From Clostridia bacterium (GTDB lineage: Bacteria > Bacillota > Clostridia > Oscillospirales > Acutalibacteraceae): DNA of 56,101 bases. The notes under the pieces are model-generated. The model saw nothing but the letters and a program-made list of their open reading frames with translations, had not been told where the DNA came from and did no database searches. The stretch spans positions 1 to 56,101 of the forward strand of contig JAQXZA010000126.1 in the NCBI GenBank assembly GCA_029226955.1. The letters run 5' to 3'. A program made the position numbers and the translations under genes. The stretch's first letter is position 1. Each line of letters begins with the position of its first letter. Of this stretch, positions 8,181-16,482 are shown piece after piece.

Positions 8181-11111
8181 TTATTTGGAATTTCTGGATT
8201 TCTTTGATGAAATAACAACGAGTGTTATTACGGTAGCTGCTGCAACAGCGAATATAACAACGAGAACAACAGGGAATGTATCACCTGTGTTTGTTGTGCC
8301 GTTGTTGTTTGTTGTGTTGCTGTTTTGAGGAGCTGTACTTGTATTGCTGTTCTGAGGAGCTGTGCTTGTGTTGCTTTCTCCGCTGCCGTTTGAATTGTCA
8401 GTATCTGATGGAATTGATTCTGGAATTGATTCCGGTTCTTCATAGTATGAAGGTTCATCAGAATCTTCTGTGTTGGACGGCTCGTCAGGATTTGACGGTT
8501 CATCAGGATTTGAAGGTTCGTCTGATTCCTCAGGGTTTGAAGGTTCTTCCTGATTGTCGCTCTTTACAAGAACTGTTGCTGAAATAGGATCAACAGAAAC
8601 TTCACCGCTGACTGTTGAAAGAACTGTTGTGCCTGCCTGATTGCCGCTTACATATACGTCCCAGTCACCGTCAGGAAGTGTAACGTTTGTTGCCTGGTTG
8701 TTAGGATTGTAAACTACGAAAATACCGTCAGAAGCCTCGTCGTTTGCTGCACCGTCGATTGAGTAAGCGATAACGCCTTCATCAAGACCGTCCTCAACAA
8801 AGCTGATGTAATTTTTAACATCTTCGGCTGATGTCATTCTGAATGCTGAGTGAGCCTTTCTGAATGAGATAAGTCCTTTGTAGTAGTTGTAAACATCTTT
8901 GTAGTCTGTAATTCTTGAATAGTCAAGGAGGTTTACAGAGTCAGGAGAAGCATAGCTGTTATGTTCAAAAGTGCCGTCTTCTTTAACCTTTGTTCTGAGG
9001 AATTCTTCACCTGCCTGAATGAAAGGAATACCCTGTGAAGTATAAACGATTGCGGCAGAGAGGAGGTTCTGTTTGATTCTGTCTTCTTCTGAATCGTCAG
9101 GATTTGAAGAAGCAATCTTATCCCAAAGAGTGAGGTTATCGTGGCAAGAAGCATAAGTTACTGTCTGTAAAGGTGACGGTGACCACGAAGGTGTGCCGAG
9201 TACACCATTCTTAATGCTTGCTGCCTTTTTGATGTTGCCATTTACATAGCCGGGTTCTTCTGCGTCAAATACACTACCTTTGATTGCGTCACGGATTGTG
9301 TCGCTGAAATAAGCAATACCCGGTGTAAGAGAAGAATTAGGCTGTGTTGCGAGAGATACATCTTTTGAAAGGTTTGTGCTGAGTGACCAGCCTTCGCCGT
9401 AAACGCATATTGTCGGGTCAATCTTGTTGAGAGCCTCACGAACAGCGTTCATTGTGTCTGTGTCGATAAGTCCCATAAGGTCAAATCTGAAACCGTCGAG
9501 GTGATATTCGCTTGCCCAGTATGCAACTGAGTCAACGATGAATTTACGAACCATTGATCTTTCAGAAGCAACGTCGTTGCCGCAACCTGAACCGTTTGAG
9601 TCTGTTCTGTAGAAATATCCCGGAACAAGCTGATTGAAGCAGTAGTTAGTGTTGTATGTGTGGTTGTAAACAACGTCCATAATAACACCAATATCAGCGT
9701 TGTGGAGGCTCTGAACCATTTGCTTGTATTCGTTTACTCTTACTTCGCCGTGATACGGGTCTGTTGAGTATGAGCCTTCGGGAGCATTGTAGTTTACAGG
9801 GTCATAACCCCAGTTGAACTGTGCTTTGTCAAGTTTTGTTTCGTCAACACTGCCGAAATCGTATGACGGAAGGATATGTACAGATGTAATTCCAAGGTCT
9901 TTAAGGTGGTCAATACCTGTCGGAACACCGTTTGAATCCTTTGTGCCTGTTTCTGTAAATGCAATATATTTGCCTGTGTTAGTAATTCCGCAGTCAGGAT
10001 CGGTTGAGAAATCTCTGATGTGGAGTTCGTAGATTGACATATCTGTTGCATTAGCGTAGGTGTGTCTTGAATCGCTGTCCCAACCGTCAGGATCTGTTGA
10101 GTCAAGGTCAAGAATCATACCTCTTTTGCCGTTTACGCCTACTGATTTAGCGTATGGGTCAACGATGTCATTATTTACTGTATTACCGAATACAGCTGAG
10201 TATGTGTAATATTTGCCGTTGAGGTCACCATCTACACTTGCAACCCACGTACCCTTAACATCTTTTTCCATTATGATAGGAGCTGCTGCTTCACCGCCAT
10301 TACCTTCATCATAAAGATTGAGGTAAATCTGGTCAGCGGTAGGAGCCCATACACGAAAATCTGTTTTTTCATTAGTGTATGTTGCACCGAGGTCGTCGCC
10401 GTCATAGGTGTACATGTCTTCAAATTCCTTTGATGAGAAGTACTCAGGCATTTTAACAGCGATTGTTGTGCCTCTGAATGTCAGAGTGTAGTTTTTCAGA
10501 TAATCCATTTCCTCAGCAACTGTGATTGTACCCTTTTCACCGTCAGGAGTAATACCTGTGATTGTAAGGTTGTTGCCGAGTGCGTCTGTAACAACAAAAT
10601 CTTCTGCTGTTACTGTTTCGTCAGCCTTTGTGAGTGTGTAGGCAATTTCTGTTTTTGAGTTGGCAAGAGATTTTGTAATCTTTGTGCCGAGAACTACATC
10701 ACTGCCGTATTCGGTGTCATAATCCATTTCGCCGGATTTGCAGTAAACATTGATTGTACCTGAAACAACTGCACCAATTTCAAGGTGACGGTCATCTTCG
10801 GGGTCTTTTGCCTCCCAGTTACCTTTTCTTACGATAAAGCCGAGATCTGTTGCACCGTCAGGTACTGTAACTGTTGCAACAGCACCGTGCGGGTCGCCTT
10901 CGTCAACAAAATCTGTTGACCAGCCGTCGCCGTCTGTCCAAGTCCAGAGCGACCAGTTGTCATAGTTTCCGTCTTCACGAAGATAGTAGAATTTAGCAGT
11001 TATTGTGTTTGCCGCATTTACGAAACTTGCGGGCAAAACAAAACAACTGATAATCAACATCAATGTGAGAACGGAAGCTATAACGCTTTTGGAAATTCTT
11101 TTAGCGTTCAT
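8181..11111 (-). CDS. pulA: Secreted, surface-anchored type I pullulanase
   Basis: A 976-residue GH13 enzyme that cleaves alpha-1,6 links in pullulan and branched starch. In order: signal peptide (1-33), CBM41-like starch-binding module (37-130), an Ig-like spacer, CBM48-like domain (247-330), and the catalytic barrel with the type I marker FNWGYDP (432-438), DVVYNH (479-484), nucleophile D544 in FRFD, acid E573 in YGEGW and D658 in CHDN. After a beta domain comes a Pro/Glu/Ser/Asn-rich linker (about 855-935), then NTGD, one membrane segment and a basic tail, resembling a sortase signal without a full LPxTG. Monocistronic, with its own promoter and terminator. Confidence 0.95.
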   Translation of the reverse strand: MNAKRISKSVIASVLTLMLIISCFVLPASFVNAANTITAKFYYLREDGNYDNWSLWTWTDGDGWSTDFVDEGDPHGAVATVTVPDGATDLGFIVRKGNWEAKDPEDDRHLEIGAVVSGTINVYCKSGEMDYDTEYGSDVVLGTKITKSLANSKTEIAYTLTKADETVTAEDFVVTDALGNNLTITGITPDGEKGTITVAEEMDYLKNYTLTFRGTTIAVKMPEYFSSKEFEDMYTYDGDDLGATYTNEKTDFRVWAPTADQIYLNLYDEGNGGEAAAPIIMEKDVKGTWVASVDGDLNGKYYTYSAVFGNTVNNDIVDPYAKSVGVNGKRGMILDLDSTDPDGWDSDSRHTYANATDMSIYELHIRDFSTDPDCGITNTGKYIAFTETGTKDSNGVPTGIDHLKDLGITSVHILPSYDFGSVDETKLDKAQFNWGYDPVNYNAPEGSYSTDPYHGEVRVNEYKQMVQSLHNADIGVIMDVVYNHTYNTNYCFNQLVPGYFYRTDSNGSGCGNDVASERSMVRKFIVDSVAYWASEYHLDGFRFDLMGLIDTDTMNAVREALNKIDPTICVYGEGWSLSTNLSKDVSLATQPNSSLTPGIAYFSDTIRDAIKGSVFDAEEPGYVNGNIKKAASIKNGVLGTPSWSPSPLQTVTYASCHDNLTLWDKIASSNPDDSEEDRIKQNLLSAAIVYTSQGIPFIQAGEEFLRTKVKEDGTFEHNSYASPDSVNLLDYSRITDYKDVYNYYKGLISFRKAHSAFRMTSAEDVKNYISFVEDGLDEGVIAYSIDGAANDEASDGIFVVYNPNNQATNVTLPDGDWDVYVSGNQAGTTVLSTVSGEVSVDPISATVLVKSDNQEEPSNPEESDEPSNPDEPSNPDEPSNTEDSDEPSYYEEPESIPESIPSDTDNSNGSGESNTSTAPQNSNTSTAPQNSNTTNNNGTTNTGDTFPVVLVVIFAVAAATVITLVVISSKKSRNSK

Positions 11112-11178
11112 AGTTTTTCTCCTTTTTGATTATTTTCAGCGTAATTTCTGCATATTACAGCCGCTGAATATTAAATCT

Positions 11179-11207
11179 ATTATAACATCTTATTACAATA
11201 AAATAAA
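11179..11207 (-). promoter_or_regulatory. Extended -10 promoter of pulA
   Basis: On the minus strand TGTTATAAT (hexamer 11184-11179) gives an extended -10 with a poor TTTATT -35. It is about 70 bp from the pulA ATG, which has a GGAG site 7 nt upstream. No catabolite operator was obvious. Confidence 0.55.
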
Positions 11208-11291
11208 CGTATTTTTCAATTTTTAAGATTGTCATAATATCAAATTTTTCATAAGTTTTTAATACATTTTGCACAAATATTATCAAAATCA

Positions 11292-11660
11292 TCACTTTAT
11301 TTCCTTTTTGAAAGTAATTTCCTTATCAATATAAGTCAGCACAAGGCTGTCGCTTTTTATCCTGTATCCGATATTTAAAATACCGTAATTTTCCGAAAAT
11401 ACTGTTATTTTTTCGTTATCGGCAATATATTCCCCATTAAATTCAAATACAGAATTATTGCCCATTTCCGCACTTATCATCATACGACCGTCAGTAAAAC
11501 TGAGAGTGCATTTTTCCTTTTCAAAATTGTCATAAATAACCCATTTGTGCATTATCAGTTCATCACGGCAATCTGACGGCGGTGCAGCAGTACACGAGCA
11601 AAAAACCAACACCATTACAGCGGCAACCAATACACAAGCAATCTTTCTTATAAAAATCAC
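11292..11660 (-). CDS. Small predicted lipoprotein of unknown function
   Basis: A 122-residue protein with a basic N-terminus (MIFIRK), a hydrophobic stretch and cysteines at 21 and 23 in a lipobox-like VFCSC. The rest is a polar, beta-rich domain with no recognised motif; alternating strands such as YRIKSDSLVLTYIDKEITFK suggest a small lipocalin- or META-like barrel, but that is a guess. The GTG start at 11660 abuts a GGGG tract, so the exact start is uncertain. The gene stands alone between pulA and a repeat-rich region. Confidence 0.6.
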   Translation of the reverse strand: MIFIRKIACVLVAAVMVLVFCSCTAAPPSDCRDELIMHKWVIYDNFEKEKCTLSFTDGRMMISAEMGNNSVFEFNGEYIADNEKITVFSENYGILNIGYRIKSDSLVLTYIDKEITFKKEIK

Positions 11661-11671
11661 ACCCCTTTTTT

Positions 11672-11856
11672 AGTGTGGAGAGTGGAGTGTGGAGTGAGGA
11701 GTTAGGAGTGCAAAATGCAAAGTGCAGAATGCAGAATTATTATACGAATTTCAACTTTGCATTTTGCATTCTCAATTCTGCATTTTTTAACTCCACTCTC
11801 CACTCTTCACACTCCACTCTAATTTATGAATTATGAATTATAAATTATGAATTATA
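11672..11856. repeat. Composite intergenic repeat forming a long imperfect foldback
   Basis: This stretch fills most of the 342-bp gap before the aminotransferase gene. It runs GTGGAGT units, TTAGGAGT units and GCAAAATGCAAAGTGCAGAA units, a short centre near 11737-11751, then the same blocks in reverse complement (AACTTTGCATTTTGCATTCT, then ACTCCACTCTCCACTCTTCA). The two halves could pair as one imperfect hairpin of about 150 nt. TTATGAA units follow at 11821-11856. No coding potential is seen. Confidence 0.75.
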
Positions 11857-12002
11857 TTAAAATATTTGTAAAAAGATTAAAATTTGCAAGAATTTAAAAT
11901 AAGACTTGCATTTTTTGAGCTTGTATATTAAAATATTTAAGGAATTTAGTCGATTTTTGCATTTTTAAAAATTAAATTTTTATTTTTCAGGAGGAAATAC
12001 CT

Positions 12003-13286
12003 ATGCCGCAATATTCATCAATGGATAAGGATTCACTTAAAGAGGAGTACAAAAAAATTTCGGAGCAGTATGCGTCCTATAAGGAACAGGAACTTTCGCT
12101 CAATATGGCAAGAGGAAAACCTGGTGCAGAACAGCTTGATATTTCAAATGATATGCTTAATGTCCTTACACCCGAAACAATGTTCAAAACAGAGGACTGC
12201 CCCGACTGCCGTAATTACGGAGGGCTCAGCGGCATTGAGGAGGCAAGAAAACTTTTCGGCGATATTCTCGGTGTAAGCAGTGAAAATATTTTTGTCGGCG
12301 GAAATTCAAGCCTTAATATGATGTTCGACACAATCGCCTGTATGATGGAACAGGGCAAAAACGGCGAAAAACCGTGGAATCAACAGGGAAAAATAAAATT
12401 CCTTTGTCCTGTACCCGGCTATGACAGACATTTCGGAGTAACTCAGTATTTCGGAATTGAAATGGTAAATGTTCCTATGACATCAACAGGTCCTGATATG
12501 GATATTGTCGAGGAACTTGTGTCAAAGGATTCTACAATAAAAGGTATATGGTGTGTACCTAAATATTCAAATCCTCAGGGCATAACATATTCTGACGAAA
12601 CAGTAAAGCGTTTTGCCGCTCTTAAACCGGCTGCAAAGGATTTCAGAATTATGTGGGATAACGCTTACTGTATTCACGATATAACCGATACCCCCGATAC
12701 TCTGCTCAACATATTTGATGAATGTAAAAAGACAGGCAACGAGGATATGGTATTTGAATTTTGTTCAACATCAAAAATAACATTCCCGGGTGCCGGTGTT
12801 GCGGCTATTGCGGCGTCAAAAGCAAACCTTGAACTCTTGGAAAAAAGATATAATTTCCAGACAATAGGCTATGACAAGCTGAATATGCTCCGTCACGTTC
12901 TGTATTTCAAAAATCTTGACGGTGTTCTTGAACATATGAAAAAGCATAAAGCAATCTTACAGCCACGCTTTGATATGGTTACTGACAAACTTGAAAAGGA
13001 ACTTGGCGGTCTTGGTGTTGCAAACTGGACAAAGCCAAACGGCGGCTATTTTGTCAGCGTTGATGTAACAGACGGCTGTGCAAAAAGAGTTGTTGCCCTC
13101 TGCAAAGAAGCCGGTGTTGTTCTTACTGGTGCTGGTGCAACCTATCCTTACGGCAACGACCCGAAAGACAGCAACATCAGAATTGCACCGACTTATCCGC
13201 CAATCAGCGAACTTGAAACAGCAATGGACATCTTCTGTATCTGCACCAAAATGGCAGCACTTGAAAAACTAATTCGTAATTCGTAA
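12003..13286 (+). CDS. PLP-dependent aspartate-type aminotransferase (subgroup Ic)
   Basis: A 427-residue fold-type I enzyme. It shows NMARGKPG near the N-terminus, the aspartate-aminotransferase asparagine in YSNPQG (N190), D219 and Y222 of WDNAY, and the Schiff-base lysine K258 in STSKITFPGAG. The overall pattern matches the aspartate aminotransferase group known from Corynebacterium and many Clostridia (Pfam family PF12897), which makes aspartate from oxaloacetate and glutamate. The AGGAGG site ends 6 nt before the ATG. The last residues LIRNS are encoded by an ATTCGTA repeat, which also supplies the TAA, so the native C-terminus has probably been altered by repeat insertion. Confidence 0.9.
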   Translation: MPQYSSMDKDSLKEEYKKISEQYASYKEQELSLNMARGKPGAEQLDISNDMLNVLTPETMFKTEDCPDCRNYGGLSGIEEARKLFGDILGVSSENIFVGGNSSLNMMFDTIACMMEQGKNGEKPWNQQGKIKFLCPVPGYDRHFGVTQYFGIEMVNVPMTSTGPDMDIVEELVSKDSTIKGIWCVPKYSNPQGITYSDETVKRFAALKPAAKDFRIMWDNAYCIHDITDTPDTLLNIFDECKKTGNEDMVFEFCSTSKITFPGAGVAAIAASKANLELLEKRYNFQTIGYDKLNMLRHVLYFKNLDGVLEHMKKHKAILQPRFDMVTDKLEKELGGLGVANWTKPNGGYFVSVDVTDGCAKRVVALCKEAGVVLTGAGATYPYGNDPKDSNIRIAPTYPPISELETAMDIFCICTKMAALEKLIRNS

Positions 13287-13305
13287 TGCGTAATTTGTAA
13301 TTATT
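13270..13305. repeat. ATTCGTA-type repeat overlapping a gene end
   Basis: AATTCGTAATTCGTAATGCG and following units begin inside the aminotransferase reading frame and supply its stop codon. The same family appears at 15238-15268 and, reversed, at 15443-15477. Confidence 0.75.
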
Positions 13306-13448
13306 ACGGACGGTAAGTCTGTATGCTGAATTTAGCTTATTGTGGTATTAAGTTATTATGTGAAATGATAACAATAAATTAATTTTGCGGAAAAAGACTT
13401 AATGGTAATATTAACTTTGAACGCAAATTGTGTGCAGCGTTACGCTGC

Positions 13449-13481
13449 TGCCCGTGCCTGAAAAGGTTACGGGCATTTTTT
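13449..13481 (+). terminator. Terminator downstream of the aminotransferase gene
   Basis: TGCCCGT (13449-13455) pairs with ACGGGCA (13469-13475), followed by six T. A second hairpin GCAGCG-TTA-CGCTGC lies just before it. Confidence 0.85.
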
Positions 13482-13485
13482 ATTT

Positions 13486-13506
13486 CTCACTCCACACTCC
13501 ACTCTA
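13486..13506. repeat. Reverse-oriented GTGGAGT repeat
   Basis: CTCACTCCACACTCCACTCT, the reverse complement of the family at 1879 and 27161, lies right after the terminator. Confidence 0.65.
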
Positions 13507-13522
13507 ATAAAAAATTTCTTTC

Positions 13523-13551
13523 TTTTATCTGAAAATAAAGTATGCTATAAT
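13523..13551 (+). promoter_or_regulatory. Extended -10 promoter of the mscS-like gene
   Basis: TGCTATAAT (hexamer 13546-13551) forms an extended -10, with only a weak T-rich -35. It lies 20-30 bp before the ATG. Confidence 0.55.
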
Positions 13552-13569
13552 ATCATTGAAATTGATGAA

Positions 13570-14460
13570 ATGAGGGATATTATGTATTTTAATCTGCTTG
13601 ATGAAACTTCAATGGAAAGCGTTGAGGAAACACTCACAATGGCACAAAAATGGCTTGAACAGGCTTCAAACTGGCTGTGGGGGATATTGCCAAACGTTAT
13701 ATCGGCAATAATCATTTTTATTGCGGGCTGGTGGCTGTCAAAGGTTATATGCAAAATTTTTGTCAAGGCAATGAAAAAGGGCAAGGCTGACCTTACTGTA
13801 ATAAGTTTTCTTGCGTCTATTATCAATACTGTACTGAAACTGCTTGTAATAATCTGTGTATTGTCAACAATCGGTGTTGATGTCACAACGCTTATTGCGG
13901 CAATAGGTGCGGCGACTGTTACAGTAGGTCTTGCACTCAAAGACAGCCTTGCAAATGTTGCGAGCGGTACGCTTATAATTCTGAACAAGAAATTCAAAAC
14001 AGGCGACTATATCGAAACAGAGGGTTTACAGGGTGAAGTTGTAAAAATTGAAATGATGTACACCACTTTGCGTACATACGACAACAAGGAAATTATGATA
14101 CCTAATTCAAAGCTGACATCAAACAACGTCACAAACTATTTTGTACGTGAACAAAGACGTGTTGACCTTGTTATTCCTATCGGCTATAATGAAGATGTCG
14201 AGGAGGCACGAAAGGTGATTATGAGAGTAATACACACCGACAGTCGTGTAATACAGGAACAGAACAACAAAGTTATGGTACAGCAGTTGGGCGAAAGCAG
14301 TGTTGACCTTTGTGTATGGATATGGTGCCGCTCGGAAGATTACTGGACTGTCAGGGCGGATATGCAGGAAAAAATCAAATCCGAACTTGACAGACATAAC
14401 ATAACAATTCCGTTCAATCAGCTTGATGTTCACCTGATTGACGAAAAAATTTCAAAGTAA
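13570..14460 (+). CDS. MscS-family small-conductance mechanosensitive channel
   Basis: A 296-residue membrane protein. It has hydrophobic segments at about 35-58 and 75-97 and the pore-lining glycine/alanine-rich helix LIAAIGAATVTVGLALKDSLANVASG (about 102-127), then a soluble beta domain (GDYIETEGLQGEVVKIEMMYTTLRTYDNKEIMIPNS), which is the classic MscS body. It opens under membrane tension to release solutes after hypo-osmotic shock. The stop lies 16 bp before the coaX start, so the two may share a transcript. Confidence 0.92.
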   Translation: MRDIMYFNLLDETSMESVEETLTMAQKWLEQASNWLWGILPNVISAIIIFIAGWWLSKVICKIFVKAMKKGKADLTVISFLASIINTVLKLLVIICVLSTIGVDVTTLIAAIGAATVTVGLALKDSLANVASGTLIILNKKFKTGDYIETEGLQGEVVKIEMMYTTLRTYDNKEIMIPNSKLTSNNVTNYFVREQRRVDLVIPIGYNEDVEEARKVIMRVIHTDSRVIQEQNNKVMVQQLGESSVDLCVWIWCRSEDYWTVRADMQEKIKSELDRHNITIPFNQLDVHLIDEKISK

Positions 14461-14476
14461 AAAGGGGTTTTTTAAA

Positions 14477-15244
14477 ATGATTCTTGCTCTTGATGTCGGA
14501 AACTCAAACATAGTTTTCGGCGGTATTGAAAATTCAAAGACCGCATTTGTAACACGCATTACCACAAGCACAGAAAAAACAGACGACGAATATGCTGTAC
14601 TTTTCAAAACGCTTATCGAACTTAATAATTTATCGCCCGAAAATTTTGACGGTGCAATAATTTCGTCGGTTGTTCCTCAGCTTAACAACATACTCAAAAA
14701 AGCAGTGTATAAAATAATCTTAAAAGAACCAATGATTGTTGGCCCGGGAATAAAAACCGGTCTTAACATCAAAATCGATAATCCGGCACAACTTGGCAGT
14801 GACCTTGTTGTAGGTGCTGTTGCGGCTGTTGCGGAATATCCAAAGCCTCTTATGGTTATTGATATGGGAACGGCAACAACAATTTGTGCGATAGATAAAG
14901 ACTCTGTTTATCGTGGCGGAATAATCTATCCGGGTGTAAAGGTTTCTATGGAATCTCTCACAAAAAGTGCGTCGTTATTACAGGGAATAAGCCTTGAAGC
15001 ACCAAAGAAAGTTATTGGCACAAATACAATCGACAGTATGCGTTCAGGTACGGTTTTCGGTAATGCGGCAATGATTGACGGAATGATTGACCGTATGAGC
15101 AAAGAACTTGAAGGCAATGTTACTGTTGTTGCAACAGGCGGTCTGTCCTCACGCATTATCCCATACTGCAACCATAAAATAATCCTTGACGATAACCTCC
15201 TACTCAAAGGCTTACAAATCATATACAACAAAAACAATGCGTAA
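14477..15244 (+). CDS. coaX: Type III pantothenate kinase
   Basis: A 255-residue cytoplasmic kinase that phosphorylates pantothenate, the first step of coenzyme A synthesis. It has the ASKHA-fold phosphate motifs DVGNSN (residue 5 on), DMGTATT and GGIIYPG, with late GGL motif VATGGLSSRI. I start at the ATG at 14477 behind AAAGGGG; an upstream ATG at 14438 in the same frame overlaps the channel gene and adds 13 residues unlike the family. Its 3' end runs into an ATTCGTA repeat that supplies the final alanine codon and stop. Confidence 0.93.
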   Translation: MILALDVGNSNIVFGGIENSKTAFVTRITTSTEKTDDEYAVLFKTLIELNNLSPENFDGAIISSVVPQLNNILKKAVYKIILKEPMIVGPGIKTGLNIKIDNPAQLGSDLVVGAVAAVAEYPKPLMVIDMGTATTICAIDKDSVYRGGIIYPGVKVSMESLTKSASLLQGISLEAPKKVIGTNTIDSMRSGTVFGNAAMIDGMIDRMSKELEGNVTVVATGGLSSRIIPYCNHKIILDDNLLLKGLQIIYNKNNA

Positions 15245-15477
15245 TGCGTAATTCGTAATGCGTAATTGCGTTTGAAATTTATGTTATAGGGCAGTCTGTT
15301 TTCGCCCCCATAAAAAAACAGGATTGATTAAAACAATAAGAAACAGCGTACACTTCATAAATCGAAATGTACGCTGTTTTATTTTGCATTGAATTAAGTT
15401 TTTAACAAATGGTTCAGCACAACTAACTATCCTTACGCACAAATAATTACGAATTACGCATTACGAATTACGAATTA
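15238..15477. repeat. Inverted ATTCGTA repeat pair around a terminator
   Basis: GCGTAATTCGTAATGCGTAA-type units at 15238-15268 and their reverse complement at 15443-15477 flank 175 bp. The right copy ends 4 bp before the secF stop. The arrangement resembles a nonautonomous palindromic element inserted between convergent genes; no transposase is present. Confidence 0.65.
15341..15386. terminator. Terminator between coaX and secF
   Basis: AAACAGCGTACA (15341-15352) and TGTACGCTGTTT (15369-15380) form a 12-bp stem followed by TTATTTT on the plus strand. It may work in both directions. Confidence 0.8.
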
Positions 15478-15480
15478 AAA

Positions 15481-16482
15481 TTATGCTTCCTGAGTTTTTT
15501 GGGATTTGTCGGACTTTGCTGAGTTTCTCTTTGTGGCTTTTCTTTTGTCCTTGTGGTTTGTCCACATAACCCAGAGAGGACAGGCAATGCAAATTGATGA
15601 GTAACAGCCTGATACAAGACCTATCATCATCGGAAGTGCAAAGCTGATGATTGAATCAATGTTGAAGATAAGTGCAACAATAAGAACAGATGCTATTGCT
15701 GAAATTGTTGTGATTGATGTGCATATTGTTCTTGTAAAGCACTGGTTCAAACTGCAATTCACGAGGTCTGCATTTGTTGTCTTTGGGCCAAGTTTCTTGC
15801 GGTTTTCTCTGATACGGTCATAGATAACTATTGTATCGTTAAGCGAGTAACCGAAAATCATAAGAACAACGGCAATAAAGTTATCGTCAAGCGACATACG
15901 GAATACCACGAATGTGAAATATACTATAATCAGGTCGTGTATAAGTGCGACAACCGCCATACAACCGGCTGACAAACCGCCGATTTTCTTGAATCGCAAG
16001 CCTACATAAACTATCATAAGTACAGCCGCAAGAATTACAGCCGCAAGACACTTGAAGAAGAAGTTTGCACCTTTTGACGGGTCAACAGATGATGACTCGC
16101 TTTCTGTGAAGTTATTGTCAGGAAAAGCCTTTGTGAGTGCGTCTGTTATTCCGCTTTTCTCCTTGACTGAAAGTGCCTTTGTTTCGGTAAATTCAAGTGC
16201 TACAATGTGATTGTCCTTTGAACTTTTGTCAGCGGCAAGGTTTTCGCTGAATGTAAATGAAATTGTTTCCTTTGTTGCGTCCTGTGCAACTTTTTTTACT
16301 TCGCTTTCGGAAACATCTCCGCCGTAGGTGTATTTGATGATTGTACCGCCTGTAAACTGAATGTCAACACGTGTAGGAAGAACAAATAAATTCAGCACGA
16401 GGCATACAAGCATAATTCCGAGAGATATGCCGAAAAAGATTTTTGACTTTCCGATAAAGTCTATATGGAATGTTTGTCTCAT
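15481..16482 (-). CDS. secF: Protein translocase subunit SecF
   Basis: A 333-residue membrane protein with one N-terminal segment, a periplasm-side (outside) P1-like domain starting RVDIQFTGGTIIKYTY, and five more membrane segments including VVLMIFGYSLNDTIVIYDRIRE, the SecF signature. With SecD it uses proton or sodium flow to help pull exported proteins across the membrane after SecYEG. Its start overlaps the secD stop by 4 bp (ATGA). The last 25 residues are a basic, Lys/Ser-rich tail. Confidence 0.95.
   Translation of the reverse strand: MRQTFHIDFIGKSKIFFGISLGIMLVCLVLNLFVLPTRVDIQFTGGTIIKYTYGGDVSESEVKKVAQDATKETISFTFSENLAADKSSKDNHIVALEFTETKALSVKEKSGITDALTKAFPDNNFTESESSSVDPSKGANFFFKCLAAVILAAVLMIVYVGLRFKKIGGLSAGCMAVVALIHDLIIVYFTFVVFRMSLDDNFIAVVLMIFGYSLNDTIVIYDRIRENRKKLGPKTTNADLVNCSLNQCFTRTICTSITTISAIASVLIVALIFNIDSIISFALPMMIGLVSGCYSSICIACPLWVMWTNHKDKRKATKRNSAKSDKSQKTQEA

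Noticed and set aside
8228..8587. Cysteine/leucine- or Gln/Thr-rich frames opposite or inside the pullulanase tail
   Set aside because: They are shadows of the low-complexity linker codons in other frames.
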